Assembly (NCBI RefSeq): GCF_036017065.1
Contig: NZ_JAYXHR010000001.1
Location: forward strand, 806,001-870,000
Direction of reading: 5' to 3'
Source: Uliginosibacterium sp036017065
GTDB lineage: Bacteria > Pseudomonadota > Gammaproteobacteria > Burkholderiales > Rhodocyclaceae
Length of the DNA stretch: 64,000 bases
Shown here: positions 8,481-16,843 of the stretch, piece after piece
How the letters are laid out: each line of letters opens with the position of its first letter
Numbering within the stretch: the first letter of the stretch is position 1
Notes under the pieces: generated by a model
Databases searched by the model: none
Told to the model about the DNA's origin: nothing
The model's input: only the letters and a program-made list of their open reading frames with translations
Made by a program: the position numbers and the translations under genes

Positions 8481-9836
8481 ATGAACCCGACCAATCCCGC
8501 CTCGATACTGGCTGCGAATCTCGCCGTATTCCTCGCGCCGGGCTTCCAGCTCGACGACGTGCCCGCGCTGTGGTCGCTGGCGCGCTCGCATGCGCTGATC
8601 GACGCCTTCATCACGCTGTTCCGCGGTGGCGACGAAGAGGTGTACGCGCGCCTGCACGTGCTGCGCGAACTCGGCATCCAGGCCGAGGCCACGCGCTGGG
8701 AGCCGGACGCCCTGCGCCGCCACTTCAGCTACCTCGACACCGTCAAGCTGGAGACCGTGCTCAAGCGCCTGCGCGAAAACGGCCTGATGGTCTTCGGCGA
8801 GGACGGCACCTACTCACTGACCGACGCCGGCCGCAACGCGCTGGCTGCCATCTCCGCCCTGCTGCGCTTCGGCGAGAGCGAGGACGCGGAACTGGGCTTC
8901 CTCACCACGCAACTCGCCGGCATGCAGGCCACCGGCAGCGTGTCGCCGGAGATGCTGCAGCACTTGCTGGCGAAGTTGAACGCGCTGACCGAGAGCTTCG
9001 AGGACGCCATCGCTTCCGGCTCCGAGTTCCGCATCCTGGAAGCCCGTTCGCGCCTGTCGGCCAACGTGCGCTGGCTGGACAAGGGCACCAGCATCCTGCG
9101 CGAACTGCTCTCCGACGACGAGATCAGCGCGGAGACCGGCCGCATCGCCCACTCCATCGGCCTTGCGCAGAGCCGTCTGGCGCGCGTCGACGCTGCCTTC
9201 CAGCGGGCGCTGAACAAGATCGAATCGCAGCGCGTGACGCTGGGCGCCTCCGGCGTGTCCTCCTCGGATGCAGCCGCCTGGCTGCGCAGACTGAGCATCA
9301 CGCAGATCGTCGCGCTGGGCCACGGCGCCATGCGTGGCGGCGTGCGCACCCAGTACCTCGCCGGCGGCCACGAACTGCTGGACCGCGCCGAGAGCGCGCT
9401 GTCGGAAGAAGTACAACGCATCGAGGCCGACACCGCCCTGCCCCCGCCGGGCTCGGCCGACATGAACATTTCGCCGGAGACCGACGACCTGTCGCTGCTG
9501 ATCCGCCTCACCGACAAGCTCGCCGCCGTCGAACAGGAAGCGCCCGCCCACAAGCTGGTGCTGGGCGGCGGCTTCGGCCCGGCCAGCTATCGCCTGTCGC
9601 TGCTGTCCCTGTTGGGCGGCGTCGAGGCGCAGGCCGAAGGCCCGGTCGCCAGCTTCACCCAGATGCCCTACGACCTGATGCTGGAAGCCACGCTGCTGAC
9701 CCTGCGCGAAGACGAGATCGAACAAATGTCAGCCGGCCAGGTGGTACGCAGCGGCGCACCGGCCAGCACCAGCAAGGACGACAGCCCCCGCCCGGGCACC
9801 ACGGACACCACGACGGCTACCCCCGTCTCTCCCTGA
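8481..9836 (+). CDS. MksF/JetA-like candidate kleisin subunit of an SMC complex
   Basis: The 451-residue protein is the first gene of a three-gene SMC operon. Near residues 80-120 it has a winged-helix pattern (VKLETVLKRLRENGLMVFGE, then TYSLTDAGRNAL). The middle is long and helical and the C-terminus is low-complexity and Ser/Thr-rich. This matches the size, order and N-terminal winged helix of MksF/MukF-type kleisins, which bridge the two heads of the SMC dimer. It is only 6 bases from the next gene, so translation is likely coupled. The kleisin call is inference from gene order and architecture; sequence similarity could not be tested. Confidence 0.6.
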   Translation: MNPTNPASILAANLAVFLAPGFQLDDVPALWSLARSHALIDAFITLFRGGDEEVYARLHVLRELGIQAEATRWEPDALRRHFSYLDTVKLETVLKRLRENGLMVFGEDGTYSLTDAGRNALAAISALLRFGESEDAELGFLTTQLAGMQATGSVSPEMLQHLLAKLNALTESFEDAIASGSEFRILEARSRLSANVRWLDKGTSILRELLSDDEISAETGRIAHSIGLAQSRLARVDAAFQRALNKIESQRVTLGASGVSSSDAAAWLRRLSITQIVALGHGAMRGGVRTQYLAGGHELLDRAESALSEEVQRIEADTALPPPGSADMNISPETDDLSLLIRLTDKLAAVEQEAPAHKLVLGGGFGPASYRLSLLSLLGGVEAQAEGPVASFTQMPYDLMLEATLLTLREDEIEQMSAGQVVRSGAPASTSKDDSPRPGTTDTTTATPVSP

Positions 9837-9842
9837 GCGAAC

Positions 9843-10655
9843 ATGGACCAAGACATCACCTCCCTCACCGCGCGCCTGCTCGCCCATCGCTGGCTGCCGC
9901 GCAACGACAGCCAGGTGCGCCGCGCGCTGGTGGACGAAAGCTTCCGCAGCGAACTGGAAGCGCGCCTCGCCGCCGTCGGCCTCGTGCTGCTCGACAACCC
10001 CTTCGCGGAACATGTGGCCGTCGGCCTGCAAGGCGAGGTCATGGATGCCGTGCTGGGCGGCCGCGAATACCAGGCCAGCACCATGGGCCTGACCCGCGAC
10101 GAGATCGCGCTGCTGATCGTCATCTGGGCGCTGATCGTGCTGCCCAAGCGCGAACGCCAGCTCGGCCGCCGCCAGGTGGCGGACGATGGCCAGAACGACA
10201 TGTTCGGCCAGGACAAGCCGATCGAACACGGCGAAACCGTGTCCGGCGCGGTGTCCGAGGCCTCGCTGCTGGCCGACTTCGGCACGCAACTCGGCGGCCG
10301 TACCCGCATCCGCAACTTCGCGCTCGGCAAGCTGGCCCGCCTGGGCTTCATCGAGCGTCGCAACAACTACATCTACGAGGGCCCGCTGCTCGACGTGCTG
10401 CTGGACTACCGCGTGCTGGCCGACCGCATCATCAACGGCACCCTGGCCGACGTGCTGGCCAGCGCCGGTCACGCACTGCCGACGCAGAGCGAACTCGACG
10501 AGGACGTGCTGGATGTCTACGAGGACGACGTGCCGCCGGACGCCCCGGCTGGCGTCCGTCCCACGCCTGACACGACGCTGACCGCGACGCCGGATGACGA
10601 CGGCGGCGAAACACACGTCGTAGACGAAATCGACGACATCGAAGCGCGCCGCTGA
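9843..10655 (+). CDS. MksE/JetB-like candidate winged-helix (kite) subunit
   Basis: The 270-residue middle gene of the operon encodes a helical protein (DEIALLIVIWALIVLPKRER about residues 85-105) with a winged-helix-like stretch near residues 145-180 (GRTRIRNFALGKLARLGFIE followed by a turn and IYEGPLLDVLLDYRVL). The acidic C-terminal tail (DEDVLDVYEDDVPPDAP) is disordered-looking. MksE/MukE subunits are 200-270 residues, made of tandem winged helices, and bind the kleisin. The role is assigned from position and architecture. It overlaps no neighbour; 31 bases separate it from the SMC gene. Confidence 0.58.
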   Translation: MDQDITSLTARLLAHRWLPRNDSQVRRALVDESFRSELEARLAAVGLVLLDNPFAEHVAVGLQGEVMDAVLGGREYQASTMGLTRDEIALLIVIWALIVLPKRERQLGRRQVADDGQNDMFGQDKPIEHGETVSGAVSEASLLADFGTQLGGRTRIRNFALGKLARLGFIERRNNYIYEGPLLDVLLDYRVLADRIINGTLADVLASAGHALPTQSELDEDVLDVYEDDVPPDAPAGVRPTPDTTLTATPDDDGGETHVVDEIDDIEARR

Positions 10656-10686
10656 GCCGCGCCCACGACAGAGACACTGACACCCG

Positions 10687-13479
10687 ATGTTCCACATCCG
10701 CGAAATCGAACTCGTCCACTGGGATTTCTGGCGCCGCTTCACGGTGCCGCTGGACGCCCAGATCATCACCATCGTCGGCCCCAACGGCTCCGGCAAGACC
10801 ACCCTGCTGGACGCGATGCGCACGCTGTTCGCGCTCAAGTGCTCCGGCAAGCGCGACTACCGCCGCTATGTGCGCCGCTCCAACCACGGCTTCGCATGGA
10901 TCCGCGCCACCGTCGCCAACACGCCCTCGTCCACCGGCAAGCGGCCGTTCTTCCCCTGCATGAAGGACGTCGTCACCCTGGCTTGCCGCATCAAGCGCGC
11001 CGGCGGTGACTGGACGCGCGAGTACTGCATCGAGGACGGCCTGGTCAGCGTCGAGGAGCTGGAAGAGAAAGCCAGCTTCGCCGGCCTGCGCGACTACCAG
11101 CACCGCCTGGCCTTCGCCGGCCTGTCGCCGGCCATCGCCAAGGTGCTGTCGCTGGAACAGGGCGACACCGACAAGCTGTGCGAATACTCGCCACGCCACC
11201 TGCTGGACCTCGTCTTCGACGTGTTCGGCGACAAGGAGGTGCTGGACAACTACGAGACCGCGCGGCAGGAGCAGAAAGGCGCGCAGCGCGAGCTGGACGC
11301 GCTGGCGCTCGACCTGGAGAAGCTGCGTGCGCAGGCCGAGGCCAAGCGCCTGGAAGCGGATCGCTACGCTGAATGGAAAGGCCTCGCCAGCGAAGTACAG
11401 GCGCTGGACACCGACGTCATTCCGCGCCTGGAAGTCGGCGAGTTGCGCGAACAGGTCGCAGCCGAACGCGAGCAACTGGCCGGTGCCCGCAAGGACCTTG
11501 CGAAGAATCGCGACGGGCTGGACGCCGCACGCAGCCGCCTCGCCGGCGTGAAGGAAGAAAAGGGCAGCGCCGAATCCGCCGTTGAACAGGCGCGCATCGC
11601 CGCCCGTGAGGCCGACGCCGCCTGGCAGCAGGCGCGCGACGCGGTGCGCGACCTGGAAAAGGTGCTGGAAGAACGCAACCGCCTGCGCGAGCAACTGGCG
11701 CGCGAACACGGCGAGGATGCCGTCGCGCTGGAAAAGGAACACGAGCAGCTCGACAGCCGCCGCCAGGCCTTGCGCAACGAAGTGCGCACGCTGGAAACGA
11801 AGTTCGAGGACGTCGCCGGCTCGCTGCGCGCCGCCCGTTCGCTGTCCGGCCCGCCGGGCGAGCCGGAGGTGAACCGCTTCCGCCAGACGCTGCGCGACGA
11901 AGGCATCGCCCACGCCGGCCTGGCCGAGATCGTCAACGTGCGTGATGCACGCTGGCAAGGCGCGGTGGAGGCCATCCTGCGTCCCTATCGTCACCTGGTG
12001 CTGCTGGAGGACGAAGGCGATCGTCATATGGCCTGGGCCATGGGCGAGCGCGAGCGTTTCCGTCACTTCATCGTCGCCGAACGCGCACCCGCGCCGAAGG
12101 GCGACCGCGACTCGCTGCTGGCGGTCGTCGAATTCACCGCCGACCCGCCGCGCTGGCTGGCCGACCTGCTGGGCCGCATCCAGCGCGTGGAGGACGCCGC
12201 GGAAGGCGCCAGTATGCCGCGCGAACAGGAATGGATCACCCGCGAGGGCTACCACCGCGAACGCCGCGGAGCACGCCACTTGGGCGTGCCCACCGACTTC
12301 TGGTTCGGCGAACTCGCCAAGCAGGCTCGCGTCGATGCGCTGGACAAGCAGGTGGCGGAACTCGACGCCGCCCTGCGCAGCAAGCGCCCGCAACTGGAAG
12401 AAGCGGAAGCCGCGTTGCGGGCACTGCGTGGCCGGCTGATCGGCCTGCAGGCCGCGCAATTGCTGGCCACCAATGCGGAGCGCTACAACGAGGCCGACGC
12501 CGCCCTGCCCGCCGCGCGCGAAAAGCTCAACACCCTGGAAGCGCAGCGCAGCACCGCCAACACCGAATCGGAACGCCGGGCCGACATGCTGCGCGGCGTC
12601 ACCATCGAGATCGACCGTCGCGAGCGCGACCTGCGCGATGTCGAACAGCACCTCGGCCGCCTGCGCAGCGAATCCGCACCGCGCCGCCATGAACAGGCAC
12701 AGCGCCTCCTGAAGCTGCGCCGCCTGCAGCACGGCATCCCCGCGGACTGGCTGGACGCCGACACGGTGCACGCGCTGTCCGAGCAGTACGCCGGCGCACA
12801 CGGCGCGCGCAACGAGCTCTCACGCCTGAAGCGCCGCCTCGCCGACGGCGACTGGGTGACCGACGACAGCGTGGTGGCGGTGCGCGACAAGCTGGCGCTG
12901 GAGCTGACGCAGCGCGAACGCGATGCCGGCGAGCGCCTGGCCTATTGCGAACGCACCCGCGTGCTGGTGGACGAAGCCCGCGCCGCCTATATCGCCAAGC
13001 TGCGTGCCACCGTGCGCCAGTACGGCAAGAACCTGCGCGCGCTGGGCGAACTGGCCGGCGTCAATGTCGAATGCCCGCTGCCGGTGCTGGACAACGACGA
13101 CGCCACGCTGCATTCGGCCGGCCTGGAAGTGCAGTTCGACTTCGACCAGAAGGGCGCGCAAAGCCTCAACGACGGCGAGGCCTCCGGCGGCCAGCAGGTC
13201 ATGAAGTCGTTGATCCTGCTGATCGGCCTGCTGATGGACGAAGCCCGCCCCGGCGGCTTCGTGTTCATCGACGAACCCTTCGCCCACCTGGACGTGGCCA
13301 ACATCGACAAGGTGGGCGCCTTCCTGCGCGCCACCCGCGCCCAGTACCTCATCACCACCCCGGTGACCCATAACGCCAACGTATTCCAGCCGGCCCAGCT
13401 AACACTGGTGACACGCAAGAAACGACCTTCGGAAGACTGGGCGCCAGCCATCGGCGTGCTCAAACGCCAGATCGACTGA
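10687..13479 (+). CDS. SMC-type chromosome-organisation ATPase, MksB/MukB-like
   Basis: The 930-residue protein has SMC architecture. Walker A GPNGSGKT is at residues 31-38, preceded by LVHWDFW, which resembles the INWYLF-type start of MksB proteins. Arginine-rich coiled coil spans roughly 190-380. A globular hinge-like region lies at about 390-545 (VRDARWQGAVEAILRPYRHL). A second coiled coil covers 550-780. The ABC signature SGGQQ is at 833-837, Walker B IDEP at 861-864 and D-loop AHLD follows. SMC dimers extrude DNA loops or hold DNA using the kleisin and kite partners encoded just upstream. At 930 residues it is short for the class. No JetD/MksG toprim gene is near, so plasmid restriction of the Wadjet kind is unlikely; chromosome folding is the better guess. 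Confidence 0.78.
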   Translation: MFHIREIELVHWDFWRRFTVPLDAQIITIVGPNGSGKTTLLDAMRTLFALKCSGKRDYRRYVRRSNHGFAWIRATVANTPSSTGKRPFFPCMKDVVTLACRIKRAGGDWTREYCIEDGLVSVEELEEKASFAGLRDYQHRLAFAGLSPAIAKVLSLEQGDTDKLCEYSPRHLLDLVFDVFGDKEVLDNYETARQEQKGAQRELDALALDLEKLRAQAEAKRLEADRYAEWKGLASEVQALDTDVIPRLEVGELREQVAAEREQLAGARKDLAKNRDGLDAARSRLAGVKEEKGSAESAVEQARIAAREADAAWQQARDAVRDLEKVLEERNRLREQLAREHGEDAVALEKEHEQLDSRRQALRNEVRTLETKFEDVAGSLRAARSLSGPPGEPEVNRFRQTLRDEGIAHAGLAEIVNVRDARWQGAVEAILRPYRHLVLLEDEGDRHMAWAMGERERFRHFIVAERAPAPKGDRDSLLAVVEFTADPPRWLADLLGRIQRVEDAAEGASMPREQEWITREGYHRERRGARHLGVPTDFWFGELAKQARVDALDKQVAELDAALRSKRPQLEEAEAALRALRGRLIGLQAAQLLATNAERYNEADAALPAAREKLNTLEAQRSTANTESERRADMLRGVTIEIDRRERDLRDVEQHLGRLRSESAPRRHEQAQRLLKLRRLQHGIPADWLDADTVHALSEQYAGAHGARNELSRLKRRLADGDWVTDDSVVAVRDKLALELTQRERDAGERLAYCERTRVLVDEARAAYIAKLRATVRQYGKNLRALGELAGVNVECPLPVLDNDDATLHSAGLEVQFDFDQKGAQSLNDGEASGGQQVMKSLILLIGLLMDEARPGGFVFIDEPFAHLDVANIDKVGAFLRATRAQYLITTPVTHNANVFQPAQLTLVTRKKRPSEDWAPAIGVLKRQID

Positions 13480-13491
13480 GCGGTCGCTTTC

Positions 13492-13510
13492 GCGCCACGG
13501 GTGGCGCTTT
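13492..13510 (+). terminator. Probable terminator of the SMC operon
   Basis: GCGCCA and TGGCGC form a 6-bp GC-rich stem with a 4-nt loop, followed by TTT, starting 13 bases after the SMC stop codon. The T tail is short. Confidence 0.45.
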
Positions 13511-13653
13511 GAGGCGTCAAACGCCACCCGCGTAACAAAAAGCCACGAAATGCCTGAAAGATCAGTGCTTCCCTCGTGGATTCCCACACGCCCGAGGCCT
13601 TCAGCAAAGCGTCATGAGGGCCGATACTCGCTGACAAGCTGAACCGCCCACGC

Positions 13654-13701
13654 TGCGCCCGTTTTTTGCTGCGCCCCGTTTTTGCTGCGCCCCTTTTCAT
13701 A
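13654..13701 (+). repeat. Three tandem 16-bp units before the diguanylate cyclase gene
   Basis: Units at 13654-13669, 13670-13685 and 13686-13701 share TGCGCCC(C)GTTTTT(T)GC; the third is diverged at its 3' end. They lie 24 bases before the preferred start codon. Confidence 0.75.
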
Positions 13702-13725
13702 GCCAAGGCCAACGCGCTCGTTCTC

Positions 13726-14802
13726 ATGCAAGCCGACACCCTGCTGCACCTGCTGGAGCACATGGATGAAATGACTGCCTCGCGCGATCGCGAGCGTCTG
13801 GCCGAGCATGTTGCCAGCGGCGGACGCGAGCTGATCGACGCGCAGTTCGCATTGCTGCACCGCGTGCAGATCACCCCGCAAGGCTACGCACTGACGCCGG
13901 CCGCCTGGTCGGTGGAGGGCGTGGGTTCGTCGACGGCTGACGTGGACCGCCTCGAAGCGGAGAACGAATCGCTCTCTGCCGACCCCCTCCTGGAAGAATG
14001 TCTGGCCACACCGGAAGGCTTCGCCTGCGAGGAATACGGCAGCGACATCCGCCTGGCGTTCTCAGTGGGCGGTGTCGGCAACGCCGCGGCGGTGTTCGAT
14101 GCCCGCACGCCGCAGATGCCGGATGCCGGTGCCATGGATTGCCTGCGCCATTTCCTGCGCATCTACGAGCAGCAGCTCAAGATGCTGGACTACGCCGAAC
14201 TGGACACGCTGACCCGGCTGAACAACCGCAAGACCTTCGACGAGAACTTCGACCGCTTCATCTCGATTGCGGAGCAGGCCAGGCGCGTGAAGAACGGCGA
14301 CCGTCGCGAGGACGAGGACAAGACCGCCCGCCCCTGCTGGCTGGGCGTGGTCGACATCGACAAGTTCAAGCGCATCAACGACAACTTCGGCCACCTCTTC
14401 GGCGACGAAGTGCTGCTGCGCGTGGCCGAGATCATGAAGAAGACCTTCCGCACCAGCGACAAGCTGTTCCGCTTCGGCGGGGAGGAATTCGTGATCCTGC
14501 TGCGCCACGTTTCGCAGGACAAGGCCGCGATGGTGTTCGACCGCTTCCGCCAGGCGGTGGAAGAGTACGAGTTTCCACAGGTCGGCCGCGTCACCTGCTC
14601 GCTGGGTTATCTCCAGATCGACGCCACCCTGACGCCGGCCGACATGCTGGGCCGCGCCGACGAGGCCTTGTACTTCTGCAAGGAAAACGGCCGCAACCAG
14701 ATTGCCTGCTACGAAGACCTCGTGGCGCAAGGCCTGGTCGATGCGCCGGTGGAAACCTCCAACGCGGATCTGCAAGCCGACGTCGACGCATTGTTCGACT
14801 AG
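13726..14802 (+). CDS. Diguanylate cyclase (GGDEF domain)
   Basis: The enzyme makes cyclic di-GMP from two GTP. Of 358 residues, about 180-345 form the GGDEF domain: it starts after DYAELDTLTRLNNRKTF, the active-site motif is GGEEF (residues 251-255), and an RxxD inhibitory site (RTSD, 242-245) sits exactly five residues upstream, so product feedback is expected. The N-terminal 170 residues are soluble and match no sensor domain I know. ATG 13726 is chosen because the longer frame would start at a TTG inside a tandem repeat. It follows the SMC operon, but a hairpin separates them. C-di-GMP often governs type IV pili, which this window also encodes. Confidence 0.9.
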   Translation: MQADTLLHLLEHMDEMTASRDRERLAEHVASGGRELIDAQFALLHRVQITPQGYALTPAAWSVEGVGSSTADVDRLEAENESLSADPLLEECLATPEGFACEEYGSDIRLAFSVGGVGNAAAVFDARTPQMPDAGAMDCLRHFLRIYEQQLKMLDYAELDTLTRLNNRKTFDENFDRFISIAEQARRVKNGDRREDEDKTARPCWLGVVDIDKFKRINDNFGHLFGDEVLLRVAEIMKKTFRTSDKLFRFGGEEFVILLRHVSQDKAAMVFDRFRQAVEEYEFPQVGRVTCSLGYLQIDATLTPADMLGRADEALYFCKENGRNQIACYEDLVAQGLVDAPVETSNADLQADVDALFD

Positions 14803-14807
14803 GAAAA

Positions 14808-14934
14808 TCCTGCAAAGTGGTTCTGGCGTCCTTGCGCCTCCTGGCCGTACCAATCGTACTGTCTGCGTCGGCGCGCCTGGCCACTCATTTTCCCGAAGCG
14901 GTTGCGCTCCGCTCCACTCCACTTTGCAGGCTTT
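14808..14934. repeat. Nested inverted-repeat element, copy 1
   Basis: Perfect 12-bp arms CCTGCAAAGTGG (14809-14820) and CCACTTTGCAGG (14919-14930) enclose 98 bases containing a small GTAC-5nt-GTAC hairpin and a CGCTCCGCTCC stretch. It begins a few bases after the diguanylate cyclase stop. The copy after lysS shares this plan. Confidence 0.6.
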
Positions 14935-15054
14935 TCCCGTTCTGACAGGGGCAGAAACCCCGCAGCGCATGTGACAGCCCTGCACCGATCGGTCAAAATG
15001 TCAGGCTCTCGCGCCGATGGCGCACGATTCCAGCCTTGATTGCATCCCTTGACC

Positions 15055-16578
15055 ATGTCAGACCAGCCGAACGCATCCACCAGCAACGCCGCCGAGCCCG
15101 CGCAAGACGAGAACCACATCATCGCGGAGCGCCGCGCCAAACTGGCGAAATGGCGCGAGGCAGGCAACGCCTACCCCAACGACTTCCGCCGCGAGAACAC
15201 CGCCGCGAAGCTGCACGAGGGTTACGACGACAAGGAAACGGAAGCACTGGAAGCGACGCCGGTCAGCGTCACCGTCGCCGGTCGCGTTATGCTCCGCCGC
15301 ATCATGGGCAAGGCCACCTTCCTGACCATCCAGGACCTGTCCGGCCGCATCCAGCTCTACGTCACGCGCGACGCCGTCGGCGAGGACGTGTATGCCGACT
15401 TCAAGACCTGGGACATCGGCGACATCGTCGGCACCACCGGCACCCTGTTCAAGACCAAGACCGGCGAGCTGTCGGTCAAGAGCGAATCCATCCGCCTGCT
15501 CTCCAAGTGCCTGCGCCCGCTGCCGGACAAGTTCCATGGCATGGCCGACGTGGAGCAAAGCTACCGCCAGCGCCACCTCGACCTGATCACCAGCGAGGAG
15601 TCCAAGGCCACCTTCATCGCGCGCAGCAAGCTGGTGTCCGCGGTGCGCCAGTACATGGACACACACGGCTTCCTGGAAGTGGAAACGCCGATGATGCATC
15701 CCATCCCCGGTGGCGCATCGGCCAAGCCCTTCATCACGCACCACAACGCGCTGGACATGCAGATGTTCCTGCGCATCGCACCGGAGCTGTACCTCAAGCG
15801 CCTGGTCGTCGGTGGTCTGGAGAAGGTGTACGAGATCAACCGCAACTTCCGCAACGAAGGGGTGAGCACGCGTCACAACCCCGAGTTCACGATGATGGAG
15901 TTCTACGAGGCCTACGCCGACTACAACCTCCTCATGAACTTCGTGGAAGGCCTGCTGCGCCACGCCGCACGCCAGGCGCTGGGCACCGAGGTGTTCCAGT
16001 ACCAGGGCCGCGAGCTGGACATCTCCCGCCCCTTCGACCGCCTGACCATGGTGCAGGCCGTGCTGAAGTACTGCCCGGAATTCACCGAAGCGCAACTCGC
16101 CGACGAAGCCTGGCTGCGCGAGCAGCTCGCCGCCCGCAAGGCACTGCCGAAGGGTGAAGTCGGAATCGGCTCGCTGCAACTGGCCTTCTTCGAAGAGACG
16201 GCAGAAGCGCAACTGTGGAACCCCACCTTCATCATCGACTACCCGGTGGAGACCAGCCCGCTGGCCCGCGCTTCCGACAAGAACCGCGAGATCACCGAGC
16301 GCTTCGAGCTCTTCATCGTCGGCCGCGAGATCGCCAACGGCTTCTCCGAGCTGAACGATCCGGAAGACCAGGCCGAGCGTTTCCTGTCGCAGGCCAAGGC
16401 CAAGGATGCCGGTGACGAGGAAGCGATGTACTACGACGCCGACTACGTGCGCGCGCTGGAGTACGGCCTGCCCCCGACGGGTGGATGTGGCATCGGCATC
16501 GACCGGTTGATCATGCTGCTGACGGACAGTCCGGCCATTCGGGACGTGATCCTCTTCCCCCACCTCCGCCCTGAATGA
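15055..16578 (+). CDS. lysS: Lysyl-tRNA synthetase, class II
   Basis: The 507-residue enzyme charges tRNA-Lys. It has an N-terminal OB-fold anticodon-binding domain (about 60-175, with VAGRVMLRRIMGKATFLTIQ) and a class II core: motif 2 FRNEGVSTRHNPEFTMMEFY and motif 3 GCGIGIDRLIMLLT near the end. ATG at 15055 (MSDQPNAS) is preferred over an in-frame TTG at 15040. prfB-lysS proximity is common in proteobacteria; here about 7 kb including the SMC operon lies between them. Identification is secure. Confidence 0.97.
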   Translation: MSDQPNASTSNAAEPAQDENHIIAERRAKLAKWREAGNAYPNDFRRENTAAKLHEGYDDKETEALEATPVSVTVAGRVMLRRIMGKATFLTIQDLSGRIQLYVTRDAVGEDVYADFKTWDIGDIVGTTGTLFKTKTGELSVKSESIRLLSKCLRPLPDKFHGMADVEQSYRQRHLDLITSEESKATFIARSKLVSAVRQYMDTHGFLEVETPMMHPIPGGASAKPFITHHNALDMQMFLRIAPELYLKRLVVGGLEKVYEINRNFRNEGVSTRHNPEFTMMEFYEAYADYNLLMNFVEGLLRHAARQALGTEVFQYQGRELDISRPFDRLTMVQAVLKYCPEFTEAQLADEAWLREQLAARKALPKGEVGIGSLQLAFFEETAEAQLWNPTFIIDYPVETSPLARASDKNREITERFELFIVGREIANGFSELNDPEDQAERFLSQAKAKDAGDEEAMYYDADYVRALEYGLPPTGGCGIGIDRLIMLLTDSPAIRDVILFPHLRPE

Positions 16579-16605
16579 CACGACACGGCCTACTGCGCGG
16601 GCCGA

Positions 16606-16662
16606 TCTTGAAACTGTGGTGCTCAACGTACATCACGTACGTCTCCGCTCCGCGTTTCAACC
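16606..16662. repeat. Nested inverted-repeat element, copy 2
   Basis: Outer arms TTGAAAC (16608-16614) and GTTTCAA (16654-16660) enclose an inner hairpin ACGTAC-5nt-GTACGT (16626-16642) and a CGCTCCGC stretch before the right arm. It lies 30 bases after the lysS stop. Confidence 0.55.
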
Positions 16663-16720
16663 TCGACCCGCTCGCTACGGCCGCCTCGCGTCATTCCCCT
16701 CCAGCGGGCTTCTGATATCC

Positions 16721-16757
16721 GAAGCCGTCGTTCCCGCGAAAGCGGGAACCCAGTGTC
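16721..16757 (-). repeat. REP-like palindrome, type 1 copy A
   Basis: The 37-base unit holds an 8-bp stem GTTCCCGC/GCGGGAAC with a 4-nt loop. It matches a second copy near 31.1 kb at 30 of 37 positions when read on the minus strand. Units of this kind are widespread between genes in proteobacteria. Confidence 0.75.
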
Positions 16758-16843
16758 GTTGAGTTCTTTTTCCGGCAACTGACACTGCCGCGCCGCCCCG
16801 GGTTGTTAAAATCCCGCCTCCCCCGCCGCGCGAGAAAATCCCT

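Noticed and set aside
10432..12801. A 789-codon open frame on the minus strand across the SMC gene.
   Set aside because: It is an antisense frame kept open by high GC; it has no ribosome site and no recognisable domain, while the plus strand has clear SMC motifs.
13480..15054. Searched for a JetD/MksG toprim gene following the SMC operon.
   Set aside because: The next gene is a GGDEF protein; no toprim motif is present in either strand here.
15058..16626. A 522-codon minus-strand frame over lysS.
   Set aside because: Mirror frame of a well-identified synthetase; composition His/Val/Gly-rich as in other shadows.
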